DNA of 33,634 nucleotides, taken from assembly GCA_937973965.1 (NCBI GenBank), contig CALJJQ010000031.1, positions 1 through 33,634 of the forward strand. Reading direction: 5' to 3'. The notes below the pieces were generated by a model. The model searched no databases and had not been told where the DNA came from. It worked only from the letters and a program-made list of their open reading frames with translations. The translations under genes were made by a program, and so were the position numbers. Positions 16,899 through 25,809 of this stretch are shown in pieces (the first letter of the stretch is position 1; every line of letters starts with the position of its first letter). This DNA is from an uncultured Calothrix sp. Its GTDB lineage: Bacteria; Cyanobacteriota; Cyanobacteriia; Cyanobacteriales; Nostocaceae.

Positions 16899-16916
16899 GC
16901 AAAATCCAAAATCTCT

Positions 16917-17294
16917 TTAATCCTCATCCAGGGGTAAACCAGCACGAACTTTGCCTTTTGCGAAGAAGCGACCAAATTGGAGTTCGTATACTTCGTCTTC
17001 GTCTTGGGTTTCGACGACTAAATCGGAGCGAGCATAGCTGACACAAAGTAAAGCATATCCCTTTTGTCGGAGTTCTGGAGACAATCCAATGGCTTCAGGT
17101 TGATAGATTTCACCCGACAGGACTCGAACTGCACAGGTAGTACATGCACCGTTACGACAGGAAAAAGGTAGTTCCTTACCGTTATTTTCGGCTGTATGCA
17201 GGATGTAGCGGTCTTCTGGGACTTGAAAGGTATGCTCAACATTGCGAGCGCGATCGCGAACTGTCACGGTATGCATGGGTGAAATAGTTGACAT
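16917..17294 (-). CDS. [2Fe-2S] ferredoxin, plant type
   Basis: A soluble one-electron carrier of 125 aa. The start ATG 17294 is chosen because a GAGGAA lies about 13 nt upstream; the in-frame TTG at 17318 would use that same sequence as codons. Cluster ligands are Cys46, Cys51, Cys54 and Cys84 in FSCRNGACTTCAV and ALLCVSY, the C-x4-C-x2-C-x29-C spacing of plant-type ferredoxins. Compared with the major photosynthetic ferredoxin PetF (about 98 aa), it has an extended C-terminus (FGRFFAKGKVRAGLPLDED) and a basic N-terminal strand (TVRDRARNVEHTF). This suggests one of the divergent paralogues rather than the main electron acceptor of photosystem I. The partner is unknown. Confidence 0.92.
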   Translation of the reverse strand: MSTISPMHTVTVRDRARNVEHTFQVPEDRYILHTAENNGKELPFSCRNGACTTCAVRVLSGEIYQPEAIGLSPELRQKGYALLCVSYARSDLVVETQDEDEVYELQFGRFFAKGKVRAGLPLDED

Positions 17295-17385
17295 AGCTAG
17301 GACTAAATTCCTCAACAAAAAATTTTTTGGATATTTCTTTGCAGTTTATAAAATTCCATTGTAAGATGGAAACTTGTGACGACCT

Positions 17386-17472
17386 GGAGAGATGGCCGAG
17401 TGGTTGAAGGCGCAGCACTGGAAATGCTGTTTAGGGGAAACTCTAACGAGGGTTCGAATCCCTCTCTCTCCG
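17386..17472 (+). tRNA. tRNA-Ser (anticodon GGA)
   Basis: An 87-nt tRNA with acceptor stem GGAGAGA/TCTCTCC and discriminator G. The anticodon stem CAGCA/TGCTG holds the loop CTGGAAA, giving anticodon GGA (codons UCC and UCU). A long variable arm (TTTAGGGGAAACTCTAAC region) is typical of tRNA-Ser, and the T-loop is GGTTCGAATCC. The 3' CCA is not encoded, so it must be added after transcription. Confidence 0.97.
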
Positions 17473-18039
17473 TTCAAACCCCACAGAATTCAGAATTCCA
17501 GCAATTCCAGCACAAGCATGGAACCCTTACTGTAATATTGCAAGCTGGTTAGCTTTGGTTTAATAGGCAATTTTAAGCTTTTCGCAATACTTTGAGGATA
17601 TCTTGGGGAGGTTTTGCAGGGCTTCACTATACCAGAAGGCTTGCGTCTACATGATAGCAAGTACTGCGAATTGTTTTAAATACTCATTGCACCTAGAAAT
17701 CAGTAAACAAGGCAAAAGAGTTATTATCCAGCTTAGGCTGCACTGCTTTAATCTTTTCCAGGACTTACGCAAGGACAAGGTAAACACCATTATTGTACTA
17801 GACGCGTAGCAGCTAGTACGGGTTGGCGGAAATATCCATACCATTCACTGGGTGACTATGCTCTGCGTAGTCACCCAGTGAATGAAGGCTCTGCCTTCAT
17901 TCACGAGGCTGGAGCCTCACAACCTTGGACTCCCACGCGGAGCATGGGAGCTAGGGAAAAAGCGATCGCATTTATGATCTATTCACAGCGTATACTGAGA
18001 GAGCTTTTTTACAAACTTTCCGACCTTTCAAACACCCTC
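17473..18039. other. Spacer ending in a tandem hairpin cluster
   Basis: No gene is supported; minus-strand frames here have no protein-like features. It contains GGACTTACG at about 17762 and a cluster of four consecutive inverted repeats at 17843-17950. A HIP1 site follows at about 17960-17968. Confidence 0.5.
17843..17950. repeat. Cluster of four adjacent perfect or near-perfect palindromes
   Basis: The palindromes are: (1) 17843-17883, arms ATTCACTGGGTGACTA/TAGTCACCCAGTGAAT with a 9-nt loop, perfect; (2) 17880-17902, GAATGAAGGC/GCCTTCATTC around a 3-nt centre; (3) 17905-17918, GAGGCT/AGCCTC; (4) 17930-17950, CTCCCACGC...GCATGGGAG. Parts of (1) and (2) recur at 29838-29893. The segments abut or overlap, as in cyanobacterial mosaic hairpin repeats. 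Confidence 0.75.
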
Positions 18040-18807
18040 TCAGGAAACTTGAGATAGTTCGCGTTGAGTTCTGGGAACTTCCATGATTTGGTGATACAAA
18101 AGTCCAGCCAGAATCGCACCGATGAGTGGTGCAACCCAGAATAACCATAGTTGTTGTGTAGCCCAACCTCCGACAAACACTGCAGGACCTAAGCTGCGAG
18201 CAGGGTTAACGGATGTATTGGTGACGGGAATGCTAACAAGGTGAATTAAGGTTAAACCTAAACCAATGGCAACAGGGGCAAAACCCTTCGGTGCGCGTTC
18301 ATCGGTTGCACCCAGGATTATCAACAGAAACATAAAGGTGAGAAATAGCTCGGCGATAAAACAAGCTACTAGGGAGTATTTACCCGGAGAATGGTCTGCA
18401 TAACCGTTGGCGGCAAATCCACTCGCAGCCAAGTCAAATCCAGGTCTTCCGGTGGCAATAATTGCTAAAATACCTGCTCCCGCGATCGCACCTAGCACTT
18501 GAGCAATTATATAACCAATTAGCCCAGATGCGGGAAAACGCTTGGCAGCCCAAAGACCAACTGAAACGGCTGGATTTAAGTGACAACCGGAAATATGACC
18601 AATCGCATAGGCCATGGTCATCACCGTTAAACCAAATGCCAAGGAAACACCAACTAAACCAATCCCAACTGGAAATAAGAAATTATTATTATCTGCTTGG
18701 GGAGCATTCGCGACAAAGGTGGCAGCCAGTACAGCACTACCACAACCTCCAAAAACTAACCACAAGGTACCGATAAACTCTGCTATACAGCGTTTAAGCA
18801 TTGTCAT
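18040..18807 (-). CDS. aqpZ: Aquaporin Z-type water channel
   Basis: A MIP-family channel of 255 aa from ATG 18807 ([14 protein letters not shown]). The frame is open to 18930, but the extra 41 residues are charged and precede the conserved start, so I exclude them. Six transmembrane helices are evident. Both NPA half-helix motifs are present: HLNPAVSVG and [13 protein letters not shown]. The short GCHLNP and the residues around SVNPARS resemble the water-selective AqpZ group rather than glycerol facilitators. It acts in the inner membrane in osmotic water flux. ATG 18801 is an alternative start. Confidence 0.95.
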   Translation of the reverse strand: MTMLKRCIAEFIGTLWLVFGGCGSAVLAATFVANAPQADNNNFLFPVGIGLVGVSLAFGLTVMTMAYAIGHISGCHLNPAVSVGLWAAKRFPASGLIGYIIAQVLGAIAGAGILAIIATGRPGFDLAASGFAANGYADHSPGKYSLVACFIAELFLTFMFLLIILGATDERAPKGFAPVAIGLGLTLIHLVSIPVTNTSVNPARSLGPAVFVGGWATQQLWLFWVAPLIGAILAGLLYHQIMEVPRTQRELSQVS

Positions 18808-19322
18808 GGCTTCTATCTCTTTTATTCTCGATACAAAAATTAATCGACAAGATGAATTATTTTTTAAACTATTCCCCGACTGAAAATATTCATTTTCATC
18901 CTGATTTTCCAGGTTGAAAACTGAAAACAATGAATGCTTGACAGCTATTTATAACTTTTTTTTGGGAGAAGTTTAATTTAATTACATAAATAATATTATC
19001 AGCAAGATTTTAGTTGCACTCATTCTTGCTACATTTCTTGATATTTTGTGAAGTTGAACTAGGAATAGATTACGGAAATAAGTGAAGGGGAGTAAGGCTT
19101 TGATTACGAGAGTTTTCCAGATTTTTTAACTGGTTTATTTGTTTTTACCACCATTATCAAAATTATTGATTAAAAATAAAATTTTATCCATGTCGGAATA
19201 TAAATAGAGACCTAGCTATTTACTAGGTCTCCACAAACAAGACTTTTCAGGTTTTACAACTCACAATTCTAAATTTTGAAAATCCAAACCAAAATTGTTG
19301 AACCTGTTGTAATTTTGCTAAC
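18808..19322. other. Spacer between aqpZ and ndhH with a hairpin
   Basis: No gene is seen. It is AT-rich. The only structure is the perfect 25-nt hairpin at 19207-19231. Confidence 0.45.
19207..19231 (-). terminator. Hairpin downstream of ndhH
   Basis: Perfect arms GAGACCTAG/CTAGGTCTC enclose a 7-nt loop. On the minus strand it is followed by TATTTATATT, a weak U-rich tract. It lies about 90 nt past the ndhH stop. Confidence 0.45.
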
Positions 19323-20507
19323 TTAACGGTCTACCGAACCCATAATCACATCGATACTACCAAGAATCACGACGATATCAGCAACCTTAACACCGCGAAG
19401 TAGGTGAGGAAGGATTTGCAAATTGTTATAGTCAGCCGGACGAATTTTCCACCGCCAAGGAAATACATTATCATCGCCAACCAGATAAATCCCTAATTCA
19501 CCCTTACCACTTTCTACCCGTGCATAGATTTCACCTTGGGGAATTTTAAAGGACGGGGAAACTTTTTTCGCCACGAACTGGTAGTCAAAACCATCCCATT
19601 CCGACTTAGCCCCAGCTATCATCCGCTTTGCTTCCAGATTCTCGTAAGGACCACCGGGAAGTCCCTTCAAAGCTTGACGGAGGATTTTCACCGATTCCCG
19701 CATTTCTCGCATCCGCACCATATAGCGAGCTAAACAATCACCAGCAGATTCCCATTGGACTTCCCAATCGAAATCATCATAACATTCATAGTGATCGACT
19801 TTGCGCAAATCCCATTTCACCCCGGAAGCACGTAACATTGGACCGGAAAGTCCCCAGTTAATTGCTTCATCACGGGTAATTGTGCCGATTCCTTCCACGC
19901 GACGACGGAAAATCGGGTTATTTGTCACCAATTTTTCGTATTCGTCGATTTTTGGTTCAAAATATTCACAGAAGTCGAAACACTTATCGACCCAACCATA
20001 GGGTAAATCCGCAGCGACTCCACCGACGCGGAAGTAATTATTATTAACCATCCGGTAGCCAGTAGCAGCTTCCCAGAGGTCATAAATCATTTCCCGTTCC
20101 CGGAATTGATAGAAAAATGGTGTTTGCGCACCCACGTCTGCGAGGAATGGACCAAACCATAGTAAATGGTTGGCAATCCGATTCAATTCCAGCATGATTA
20201 CGCGGATATAGCTAGCGCGCTTAGGTACTGTCACCCCTGCAAGTTTTTCCGGTGCGTTGACTGTCACCGCTTCATTGAACATCCCTGCGGCATAGTCCCA
20301 CCGACTCACATAGGGGACATACATGACAGTGGAACGGTTTTCGGCGATTTTTTCCATTCCCCGGTGCAGATAGCCAATGACGGGTTCACAGTCTACAACA
20401 TCTTCCCCGTCAAGGGTGACAATCAGCCGTAATACCCCGTGCATGGAGGGGTGATGGGGACCCATGTTAAGAATCATGGGTTCGGTTCTGGTTTCAATTC
20501 TGGCCAT
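19323..20507 (-). CDS. ndhH: NAD(P)H-quinone oxidoreductase subunit H (NDH-1)
   Basis: A 394-aa 49-kDa-type subunit (NuoD homologue) of the thylakoid NDH-1 complex, which oxidises ferredoxin and reduces plastoquinone in respiration and cyclic electron flow. Diagnostic segments are [20 protein letters not shown] near the start, [27 protein letters not shown], the [13 protein letters not shown] block and the C-terminal [16 protein letters not shown]. The length matches NdhH. The start ATG 20507 has GGGGAGA about 11 nt upstream. It is alone, as ndhH often is in cyanobacteria, and not beside ndhA or ndhC-K-J. Confidence 0.97.
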   Translation of the reverse strand: MARIETRTEPMILNMGPHHPSMHGVLRLIVTLDGEDVVDCEPVIGYLHRGMEKIAENRSTVMYVPYVSRWDYAAGMFNEAVTVNAPEKLAGVTVPKRASYIRVIMLELNRIANHLLWFGPFLADVGAQTPFFYQFREREMIYDLWEAATGYRMVNNNYFRVGGVAADLPYGWVDKCFDFCEYFEPKIDEYEKLVTNNPIFRRRVEGIGTITRDEAINWGLSGPMLRASGVKWDLRKVDHYECYDDFDWEVQWESAGDCLARYMVRMREMRESVKILRQALKGLPGGPYENLEAKRMIAGAKSEWDGFDYQFVAKKVSPSFKIPQGEIYARVESGKGELGIYLVGDDNVFPWRWKIRPADYNNLQILPHLLRGVKVADIVVILGSIDVIMGSVDR

Positions 20508-21049
20508 GAATAAACATTCTCCCCTTTATAAAATCTTGTACAGCCACCCTTGGAATTTTAGATTAGTTTTAATTCCAGCTTACACAAATTCTATAGCAGG
20601 GGAGGGGATGGGGGTTGTAATTTGGAAAATCAAAGGATTATGGATTTTGGATTACTTATCTGTAAGCAAGTGGTCTATCGCACTCAAAATGCAGTGTTTG
20701 TGGTAAGAGTAGGAAAAACCACTTTCATCTCCCAGAGAAACTGCGCTACGCGCATCTGGGGTTTTGGGGTATAGTCTATTCCCTACTCTCCACTCCCTAT
20801 TTTCTAACGAGGATAGTAGAGGAGAAACTGGGTAGATTATAATTAGGTGTATTTCCTAGTATAGGATTCGTTGTTTCAGGTCAACAAAAAAACTAAACAT
20901 AATTTTAATTAGCAACAGGAATAGAACTTGCGGGAAGTGTTCCGTGCTTTGCGGGATGACTGAGCGTGAGGAGACAACCGATGATGAAATTTCATGTATT
21001 GATTTTATGTAAACTGGCTTGTGGTTGAGGAATAAGAAGGATAAATATT
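20508..21049. other. Spacer between divergent ndhH and nucleotidyltransferase genes
   Basis: No gene is seen. It should hold both promoters. It contains the inverted 36-bp repeat at 20722-20757, and AAGGA at 21037-21041 serves as the ribosome binding site of the next gene. Confidence 0.5.
20722..20757 (-). repeat. Dispersed 36-bp repeat (copy 2 of 2, inverted)
   Basis: The reverse complement of 3696-3731 with a few mismatches. Its core, CTGCGCTACGCGCATCT, is nearly self-complementary. Confidence 0.6.
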
Positions 21050-22219
21050 ATGAAGGCGATGATTCTCGCAGCAGGGAAAGGTACACGTGTACGTCCTATT
21101 ACCTACACAATACCGAAACCGATGATTCCGATTTTGCAAAAGCCAGTCATGGAGTTTTTGCTGGAGTTATTGCGTCAACATGGTTTTGACGAAATTATGG
21201 TGAATGTCAGTCATTTGGCTGAGGAGATTGAAAGTTATTTTCGTGATGGTCAAAGATTTGGGGTGCAAATAGCCTATTCCTTTGAGGGCAAAATTGCCGA
21301 TGGAACCTTGGTTGGGGAAGCGATTGGTTCTGCGGGGGGGATGAAAAAAATTCAGGATTTTTCACCTTTTTTTGATGACACATTTGTGGTGTTGTGTGGT
21401 GATGCTTTAATTGATTTGGATTTGACTAAGGCTGTGGAATGGCATCGTTCTAAGGGTTCGATTGCCACAATTATTACTAAATCGGTTCCCAGGGAAGAGG
21501 TTTCGAGTTATGGGGTGGTGGTGACTGATGCGGATGGACGAATCCAGGCTTTCCAGGAAAAACCCTCAGTGGAAGAGGCTTTAAGTACTAATATCAATAC
21601 AGGTATTTATATTTTTGAACCGGAGGTTTTGAAGTATATTCCTTCAGGGGTTGAGTATGATATTGGCGGACAGTTATTTCCGAAGTTGGTGGAAATGGGT
21701 GCGCCTTTCTATGCGATCGCCATGGATTTTGAGTGGGTGGATATCGGTAAGGTTCCTGATTATTGGCGAGCAATTCGCGGTGTGTTGTTGGGAGAAATTA
21801 AAAATGTACAAATTCCTGGGAAGGAGGTACGTCCAGGGATTTATACTGGTTTGAATGTGGCTGTAAATTGGGATCGGGTGGATATTACTGGTCCTGTTTA
21901 TATTGGCGGGATGACGAAGATTGAGGATGGGGCAAAAATTGTTGGTCCAGCGATGATTGGCCCTAATTGCTGGATTTGCAGTGGTGCAACTGTTGAGAAT
22001 AGTGTCATTTTTGAATGGTCGCGTTTGAGTCCGGGTGTACGTTTGGTTGATAAGTTGGTGTTTGGTCGTTATTGTGTTGATAAAACGGGAGCAACCATTG
22101 ATGTACAAGAGGCTTCCCTAGATTGGTTGATTACCGATGCCAGACAAGAACCTCCTTCCCAAGCTCCGCTCGAACATCAGGCGATCGCTGAATTGTTGGA
22201 AATCAATCCTACTAACTAG
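21050..22219 (+). CDS. Sugar-phosphate nucleotidyltransferase (NDP-sugar pyrophosphorylase)
   Basis: A 389-aa enzyme joining a sugar-1-phosphate and an NTP. The N-terminal Rossmann-like domain has the signature LAAGKGTRVRPIT (6-18) and IPKPMIPILQKPVMEF; GSAGGMKKI and VLCGDALIDLDL carry the metal-binding Asp. SSYGVVVTDADGRI and FQEKP follow. From about residue 260, hexapeptide-like turns (GPVYIGGMTKIEDGAKIVGP) form a left-handed beta-helix. The layout suits mannose-1-phosphate guanylyltransferase-like or glucose-1-phosphate nucleotidyltransferases; the exact base and sugar cannot be told. A clear AAGGA Shine-Dalgarno lies 8 nt before ATG 21050. Confidence 0.92.
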   Translation: MKAMILAAGKGTRVRPITYTIPKPMIPILQKPVMEFLLELLRQHGFDEIMVNVSHLAEEIESYFRDGQRFGVQIAYSFEGKIADGTLVGEAIGSAGGMKKIQDFSPFFDDTFVVLCGDALIDLDLTKAVEWHRSKGSIATIITKSVPREEVSSYGVVVTDADGRIQAFQEKPSVEEALSTNINTGIYIFEPEVLKYIPSGVEYDIGGQLFPKLVEMGAPFYAIAMDFEWVDIGKVPDYWRAIRGVLLGEIKNVQIPGKEVRPGIYTGLNVAVNWDRVDITGPVYIGGMTKIEDGAKIVGPAMIGPNCWICSGATVENSVIFEWSRLSPGVRLVDKLVFGRYCVDKTGATIDVQEASLDWLITDARQEPPSQAPLEHQAIAELLEINPTN

Positions 22220-22257
22220 CTTTGATTTCCAAGGGAGTCGGGAAGAATTGATGGGAA

Positions 22258-22287
22258 AACAGGTGTACACGGGTATACCTGTTTTTT
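22258..22287. terminator. Bidirectional terminator hairpin between convergent genes
   Basis: Arms AACAGGTGTAC and GTATACCTGTT enclose a 4-nt loop, with TTTT on the plus side and AAAAC before the first arm. It lies 39 nt after the nucleotidyltransferase stop and just past the end of the convergent DUF3616 pseudogene, so it could stop transcription from both sides. Confidence 0.75.
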
Positions 22288-22289
22288 AA

Positions 22290-23358
22290 TTAGGGAAGTG
22301 TAAATATATCTGCGAGAATTCCCGTTTCTCCCACACAAGCGATCGCTCCTTGGGGAATCGTATACTACCAATAGGGAGGATGAACCGTTAATGCTCGAAA
22401 ATAAGGTAATTCCTTCTGCGTGGTCATCCCCATCGCCAAAGGGAATTGCTAAAATTGCTGGGGGATGGTTGAGGGTTCCCTCTTGTAGATGCATCCCATC
22501 CTATTGACGATAAACTGTAACAGGCCCATCTAAATCCATTGTTGGCCCTGCTAAAATCAGTAAGTCATCACCATCACGTAACAAATCGCGAATCCCTAAA
22601 CCTTGCAAGTTAAAGAAGTGTTTTTTATAGGGTCTACCCTCAATTCCAATGGGACACAGTTCTAAAATTCCGGGATTATTTGAGGTGACTTCTACTTCCA
22701 AAATCATCGCCCATCCACGTAATACCGGACCTCGCAAACCCAAAAAAATTCGATTCTGGTCAACTGCTATTCCTTCGATATCAAATCCATTGTCTTTTCC
22801 AGGTATTTTGGCTTGAATAAATGCTCCAAGATGGGGATCGGTTTGTAATGTATCGATGAGGGTATTCCCTTGAGGTGTAATTTGCAATTTAGCAGCGTTG
22901 AGTTGAATATCGGGATGGTGGGGGTGGGGGTGGGACTTGTGTAAAGTTCCATTTACCAGGGGAATCCGACCAAGAAGATATCGGTTTGGTTCGGTGACGA
23001 TTGTTGCTAATCTTTCGAGATTTTTTATACCACTTTTATCCGTTTTGGGTTTTTTCCGTTTGTAACTATGGGAACCAACAAACCATAAATATTCATCCGT
23101 AGATGCCAAGCCTTCAATGTCGATTTCTGCGGTTTCAGGTGCTGGTAACTCAAGATAATTGGATACATGAAAATGTTGATGGTTGGCAAATATTTTTTCC
23201 TCCATCCAATCTAGTTTTTCAATGGTTGATGTTTCATCTGACCCTAGCCACAAATGTTTTTCTGGTGTCAGTATTACTGCGGAAATATCTTGGCGATGCT
23301 CAGAAAATAAATGACTAAAATCTAATTGCACCCGATTGGTTAAGGTTATATTTTGCAT
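22290..23358 (-). pseudogene. DUF3616 gene broken by an amber codon and a frameshift
   Basis: The 5' 285 codons (ATG 23358 to TAG 22501-22503) encode a DUF3616-type protein: DISAVILTPEKHLWLGSDE near the start, EIDIEGLASTDEYLWFVGS, GFDIEGIAVDQNRIFLGLRG and LRDGDDLLILAGPTMD. The same frame resumes directly after the TAG with DGMHLQEGTLNHPP, AILAIPFGDGDDHAEGIT and LLVVYDSPRSDRL, the expected C-terminal part. Near 22335, after DRL, a one-base shift restores the natural ending VGETGILADIFTLP and TAA at 22290-22292. Two independent lesions argue for loss of function rather than a sequencing error at one site. A truncated 285-aa product could still be made. The family's function is unknown; it resembles beta-propeller/phytase-like folds. 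Confidence 0.8.
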
Positions 23359-23815
23359 ATTTTTTGGTGATGATTTTAAATGCTGTTTTCAACGTTACTT
23401 TTAATGCTTAACTTATCATTTTGTCAGGAGTCGGAAGAGATGCGACATGTCGCGTCTGTACGGGAATCGGGAGTAGTTGAAATTTTTCTGGCTTGTGAAA
23501 AACCACTTTGATGGACGTATCCTGTATTATTTGATGCTACTTTATATCCATAGAGTGGCAAAAACTACCTGATTTACAGGTTATTTTCAAAATAAATCAT
23601 AAAGATAATTATTTTATTAATTTTTAAAATATTTGGGAATATTTATTTACAATCAATCGATGGTAAATAGTTCTGATGGGTGGAATATTTACCTATAATG
23701 CATTTATAATTTAATTTTCCAAATCACAATCAGAAATAACAGTACACTAATTTAGTGTTGAGAGAATTTTGTACTGGAATTTTTGGAAAGTTCCAATTGT
23801 AATTGAGTTCTGTTT
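23359..23815. other. Spacer with a composite repeat
   Basis: No gene is seen. It contains a degenerate T-rich block at about 23384-23435 followed by the AGATGCGACATGTCGCGTCT palindrome (23438-23457) and GGGAATCGGGAGTAG, matching the order at 12146-12231. The rest is strongly AT-rich. Confidence 0.5.
23438..23457. repeat. Short palindrome (copy 5 of 6)
   Basis: AGATGCGACATGTCGCGTCT, a near-perfect 20-bp palindrome downstream of a GGAGTCGGA purine tract. Confidence 0.65.
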
Positions 23816-24850
23816 ATGACTGTCACTACACCACTTCGTTATCAAACCCTGGGTGATTACACATATCACGCAATTAAAAAACACCTGAAAAAAATCGAAA
23901 AATGGGAAGCATCCGTCAAAAAAGATGAAGACCCGGAAGCTTTGCATCAAATACGAGTCGGGATGAGACGATTAAGAAGTGTGGTCAGTAGTCTGGGTTT
24001 TGCGGTGGAGTTACCGAAATCCGTTTGCGATCGCAATATCGGTAAAATCGCTCGTCGTCTCGGTAATTTAAGGGATTTAGATGTTCTCAAGGATATATTA
24101 GAAAATCAGTATCAGCCTGGTTTACCCAAGGAAGAGCAAAAATATCTGCAAAAAGGTTTAGAAACACTCGCACAGCAGCGTCAAGCTCACTTAGAGTTAG
24201 TGCAACAGTTGCTGAAATCGAATCGGTATAAATCCTTAAAAAATGATTTAGAGGATTGGTTATTAACCCCAATTTATCAACCGATTGCTTTAATTTCGAT
24301 TAATTTTAGTGTATCTGATTTACTTTTACCAGAAGTGAGTAGGTTTTTCATTCATCCTGGTTGGCTAGTTGGTCTTGAAATTGATGGCGAACCCATAAAT
24401 GGGAATTCAGAATCAAAGTTATTATTGGTTGACGAGAATAATCAAGATCGACTTAATGGTCATCTGATGGAAAATAGCAAAGTACTCCATCATCTGCGTA
24501 AACAAGCCAAACGTTTACGCTATCAAATGGAGCTATTTGCAGATTTATATGGGGAAAAATACCAAAATTTCGTCAACGATATCAAAAATATTCAAGACAT
24601 ATTAGGTAATCTCCAAGACTCTTTAGTTTTGGAGGAATGGTTAATGGAGATATTTGGACAAGAATGGAGCAGAAAATTACCGCAACTCCGGCAAATTGTG
24701 ATAGCTACTCGATGGGAATATTGGCAGCAATGGCAAGGTTTACATGCCAAATATATGCAACATTCCACAAGGGAATTATTACATCAAGAGATATTAGATT
24801 CCCACAAAAACGAAATCAAAAATCCAGAACAACACCAAATATCAATTTGA
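23816..24850 (+). CDS. CHAD domain-containing protein
   Basis: A 344-aa helical protein. CHAD domains carry conserved His and basic residues and bind polyphosphate; they often accompany CYTH/ThTPase domains, which are absent here. Visible signatures are EALHQIRVGMRRLRSVVSSL (41-60), ARRLGNLRDLDVL (about 78-90) and, in the second half, LHHLRKQAKRLRYQMELF, the repeat of the first motif. A Ser/Asp/Asn-rich loop of about 60 residues separates the halves. The cytosolic or polyphosphate-granule location is inferred from the family. It is convergent with the amidase gene, their stops being about 15 bp apart. Confidence 0.9.
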   Translation: MTVTTPLRYQTLGDYTYHAIKKHLKKIEKWEASVKKDEDPEALHQIRVGMRRLRSVVSSLGFAVELPKSVCDRNIGKIARRLGNLRDLDVLKDILENQYQPGLPKEEQKYLQKGLETLAQQRQAHLELVQQLLKSNRYKSLKNDLEDWLLTPIYQPIALISINFSVSDLLLPEVSRFFIHPGWLVGLEIDGEPINGNSESKLLLVDENNQDRLNGHLMENSKVLHHLRKQAKRLRYQMELFADLYGEKYQNFVNDIKNIQDILGNLQDSLVLEEWLMEIFGQEWSRKLPQLRQIVIATRWEYWQQWQGLHAKYMQHSTRELLHQEILDSHKNEIKNPEQHQISI

Positions 24851-24864
24851 GGGATTCTGGTCAA

Positions 24865-25809
24865 TCAACCAATTAACTTTTGCCATGTCGCTGGTCCAAT
24901 AATTCCATCAGCAAACAACCCTTTACTTCTTTGAAATGCCTTAACTGCATTTTCTGTTTGGGGGCCAAAAATACCATCAATATCTAAATTTAAACGAAAT
25001 TGCAAATAGCGAACGACAACACCACCAGCATGGTTTCGACGGATAATTCGTTTGGCGAGAATTTCATTGATTGCTCCCCAGGTGGTATTCCCAGCTACGC
25101 CAGTTTTTTGGATACCAACTATTTCTTGAAATCTTTCCACCGCACTTTTAGCTTGGGCATCGTACACATTATCTTCCGATAAAGTGCGTCCATTTGCTGG
25201 CTTAATTTGTAAGCGATTTAAAGCTCTTTTTAAGCGTAAAACTGAATTATCCGGATTATTTTTTTCATCGGGAATCACATTAATTTTTTCTTCCGGTGCA
25301 GCTTTTCCAGTTAAACCGATAATGATGGCATTAGCCATTGCTTCTGCTTCAAATATACTCATATCTTTTTGGGAGTCAATAAAGCAGCACTCCACTAAAA
25401 TCGCTGGCATATTTGTATTACCAATTACAAATAAATGGGAGCCATTTTTTAATCCACGATTGAAAAAACCGAGTTTGACAATTTCATCTAATATCGGTTT
25501 AGCGATTTGATGTCCACGGGTAGAACCAGCAAAAATTTCCGTACCATTTGCTTTGCGATTAAAAGCATTAAAATGGATGGAAACAAACACATCAACCTTA
25601 GCTCTGTTAGCGCGATCGCATCTTTGTCGTAATGAATCAGCGACAGTTGTAGCTTTATCTGGTTTACACTCAACAACTTGATGACCTAAAGCTCTTAACT
25701 TGGCAATCACCCGATTTCCGACATCTAAGGTCAAATTATCTTCAAATTTAATCCCTCGCGCTCCCGTATCAGGAGGACAATTGTGTCCAATATCAATTCC
25801 ATAACGCAT
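24865..25809 (-). CDS. N-acetylmuramoyl-L-alanine amidase with two peptidoglycan-binding repeats
   Basis: A 314-aa zinc amidase (Amidase_3 family) that cuts the bond between N-acetylmuramic acid and L-alanine. Likely zinc ligands and catalytic residues are His9 (DIGHN), Glu23 (FEDN), His79 (VSIHFNA) and Glu140 (ILVECCFID). The C-terminal half holds two PG_binding_1 repeats, about 185-245 (VLRLKRALNRLQI...) and 250-314 (VVRYLQFRLNLDIDGIFGPQT...). No signal peptide is seen, since the protein begins at the first catalytic strand. Either export is unconventional or it acts in the cytosol or after lysis. A strong AGGAG ribosome binding site lies 8 nt before ATG 25809, so the start is secure. Confidence 0.93.
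   Translation of the reverse strand: MRYGIDIGHNCPPDTGARGIKFEDNLTLDVGNRVIAKLRALGHQVVECKPDKATTVADSLRQRCDRANRAKVDVFVSIHFNAFNRKANGTEIFAGSTRGHQIAKPILDEIVKLGFFNRGLKNGSHLFVIGNTNMPAILVECCFIDSQKDMSIFEAEAMANAIIIGLTGKAAPEEKINVIPDEKNNPDNSVLRLKRALNRLQIKPANGRTLSEDNVYDAQAKSAVERFQEIVGIQKTGVAGNTTWGAINEILAKRIIRRNHAGGVVVRYLQFRLNLDIDGIFGPQTENAVKAFQRSKGLFADGIIGPATWQKLIG

Larger units (their letters stand above)
16381..16916. other. Spacer with two dispersed repeats
   Basis: No gene is seen. It holds a second copy of the ACCTGGATTT repeat (16627-16731) and the CCAAAATCC/hairpin repeat (about 16838-16912) that abuts the ferredoxin stop codon. Confidence 0.5.

Noticed and set aside
17647-17844. 65-codon minus-strand frame in the spacer after tRNA-Ser
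   Set aside because: Cys/Leu/Ser-rich, with no family features and no ribosome binding site. It overlaps the repeat region.
17843-17950. CRISPR array
   Set aside because: The repeated units are adjacent, different palindromes, not identical direct repeats separated by unique spacers of constant length.
21674-22108. 144-codon minus-strand frame opposite the nucleotidyltransferase
   Set aside because: Thr/Asn/Ile-rich shadow of the hexapeptide-repeat region; the plus-strand gene is unambiguous.
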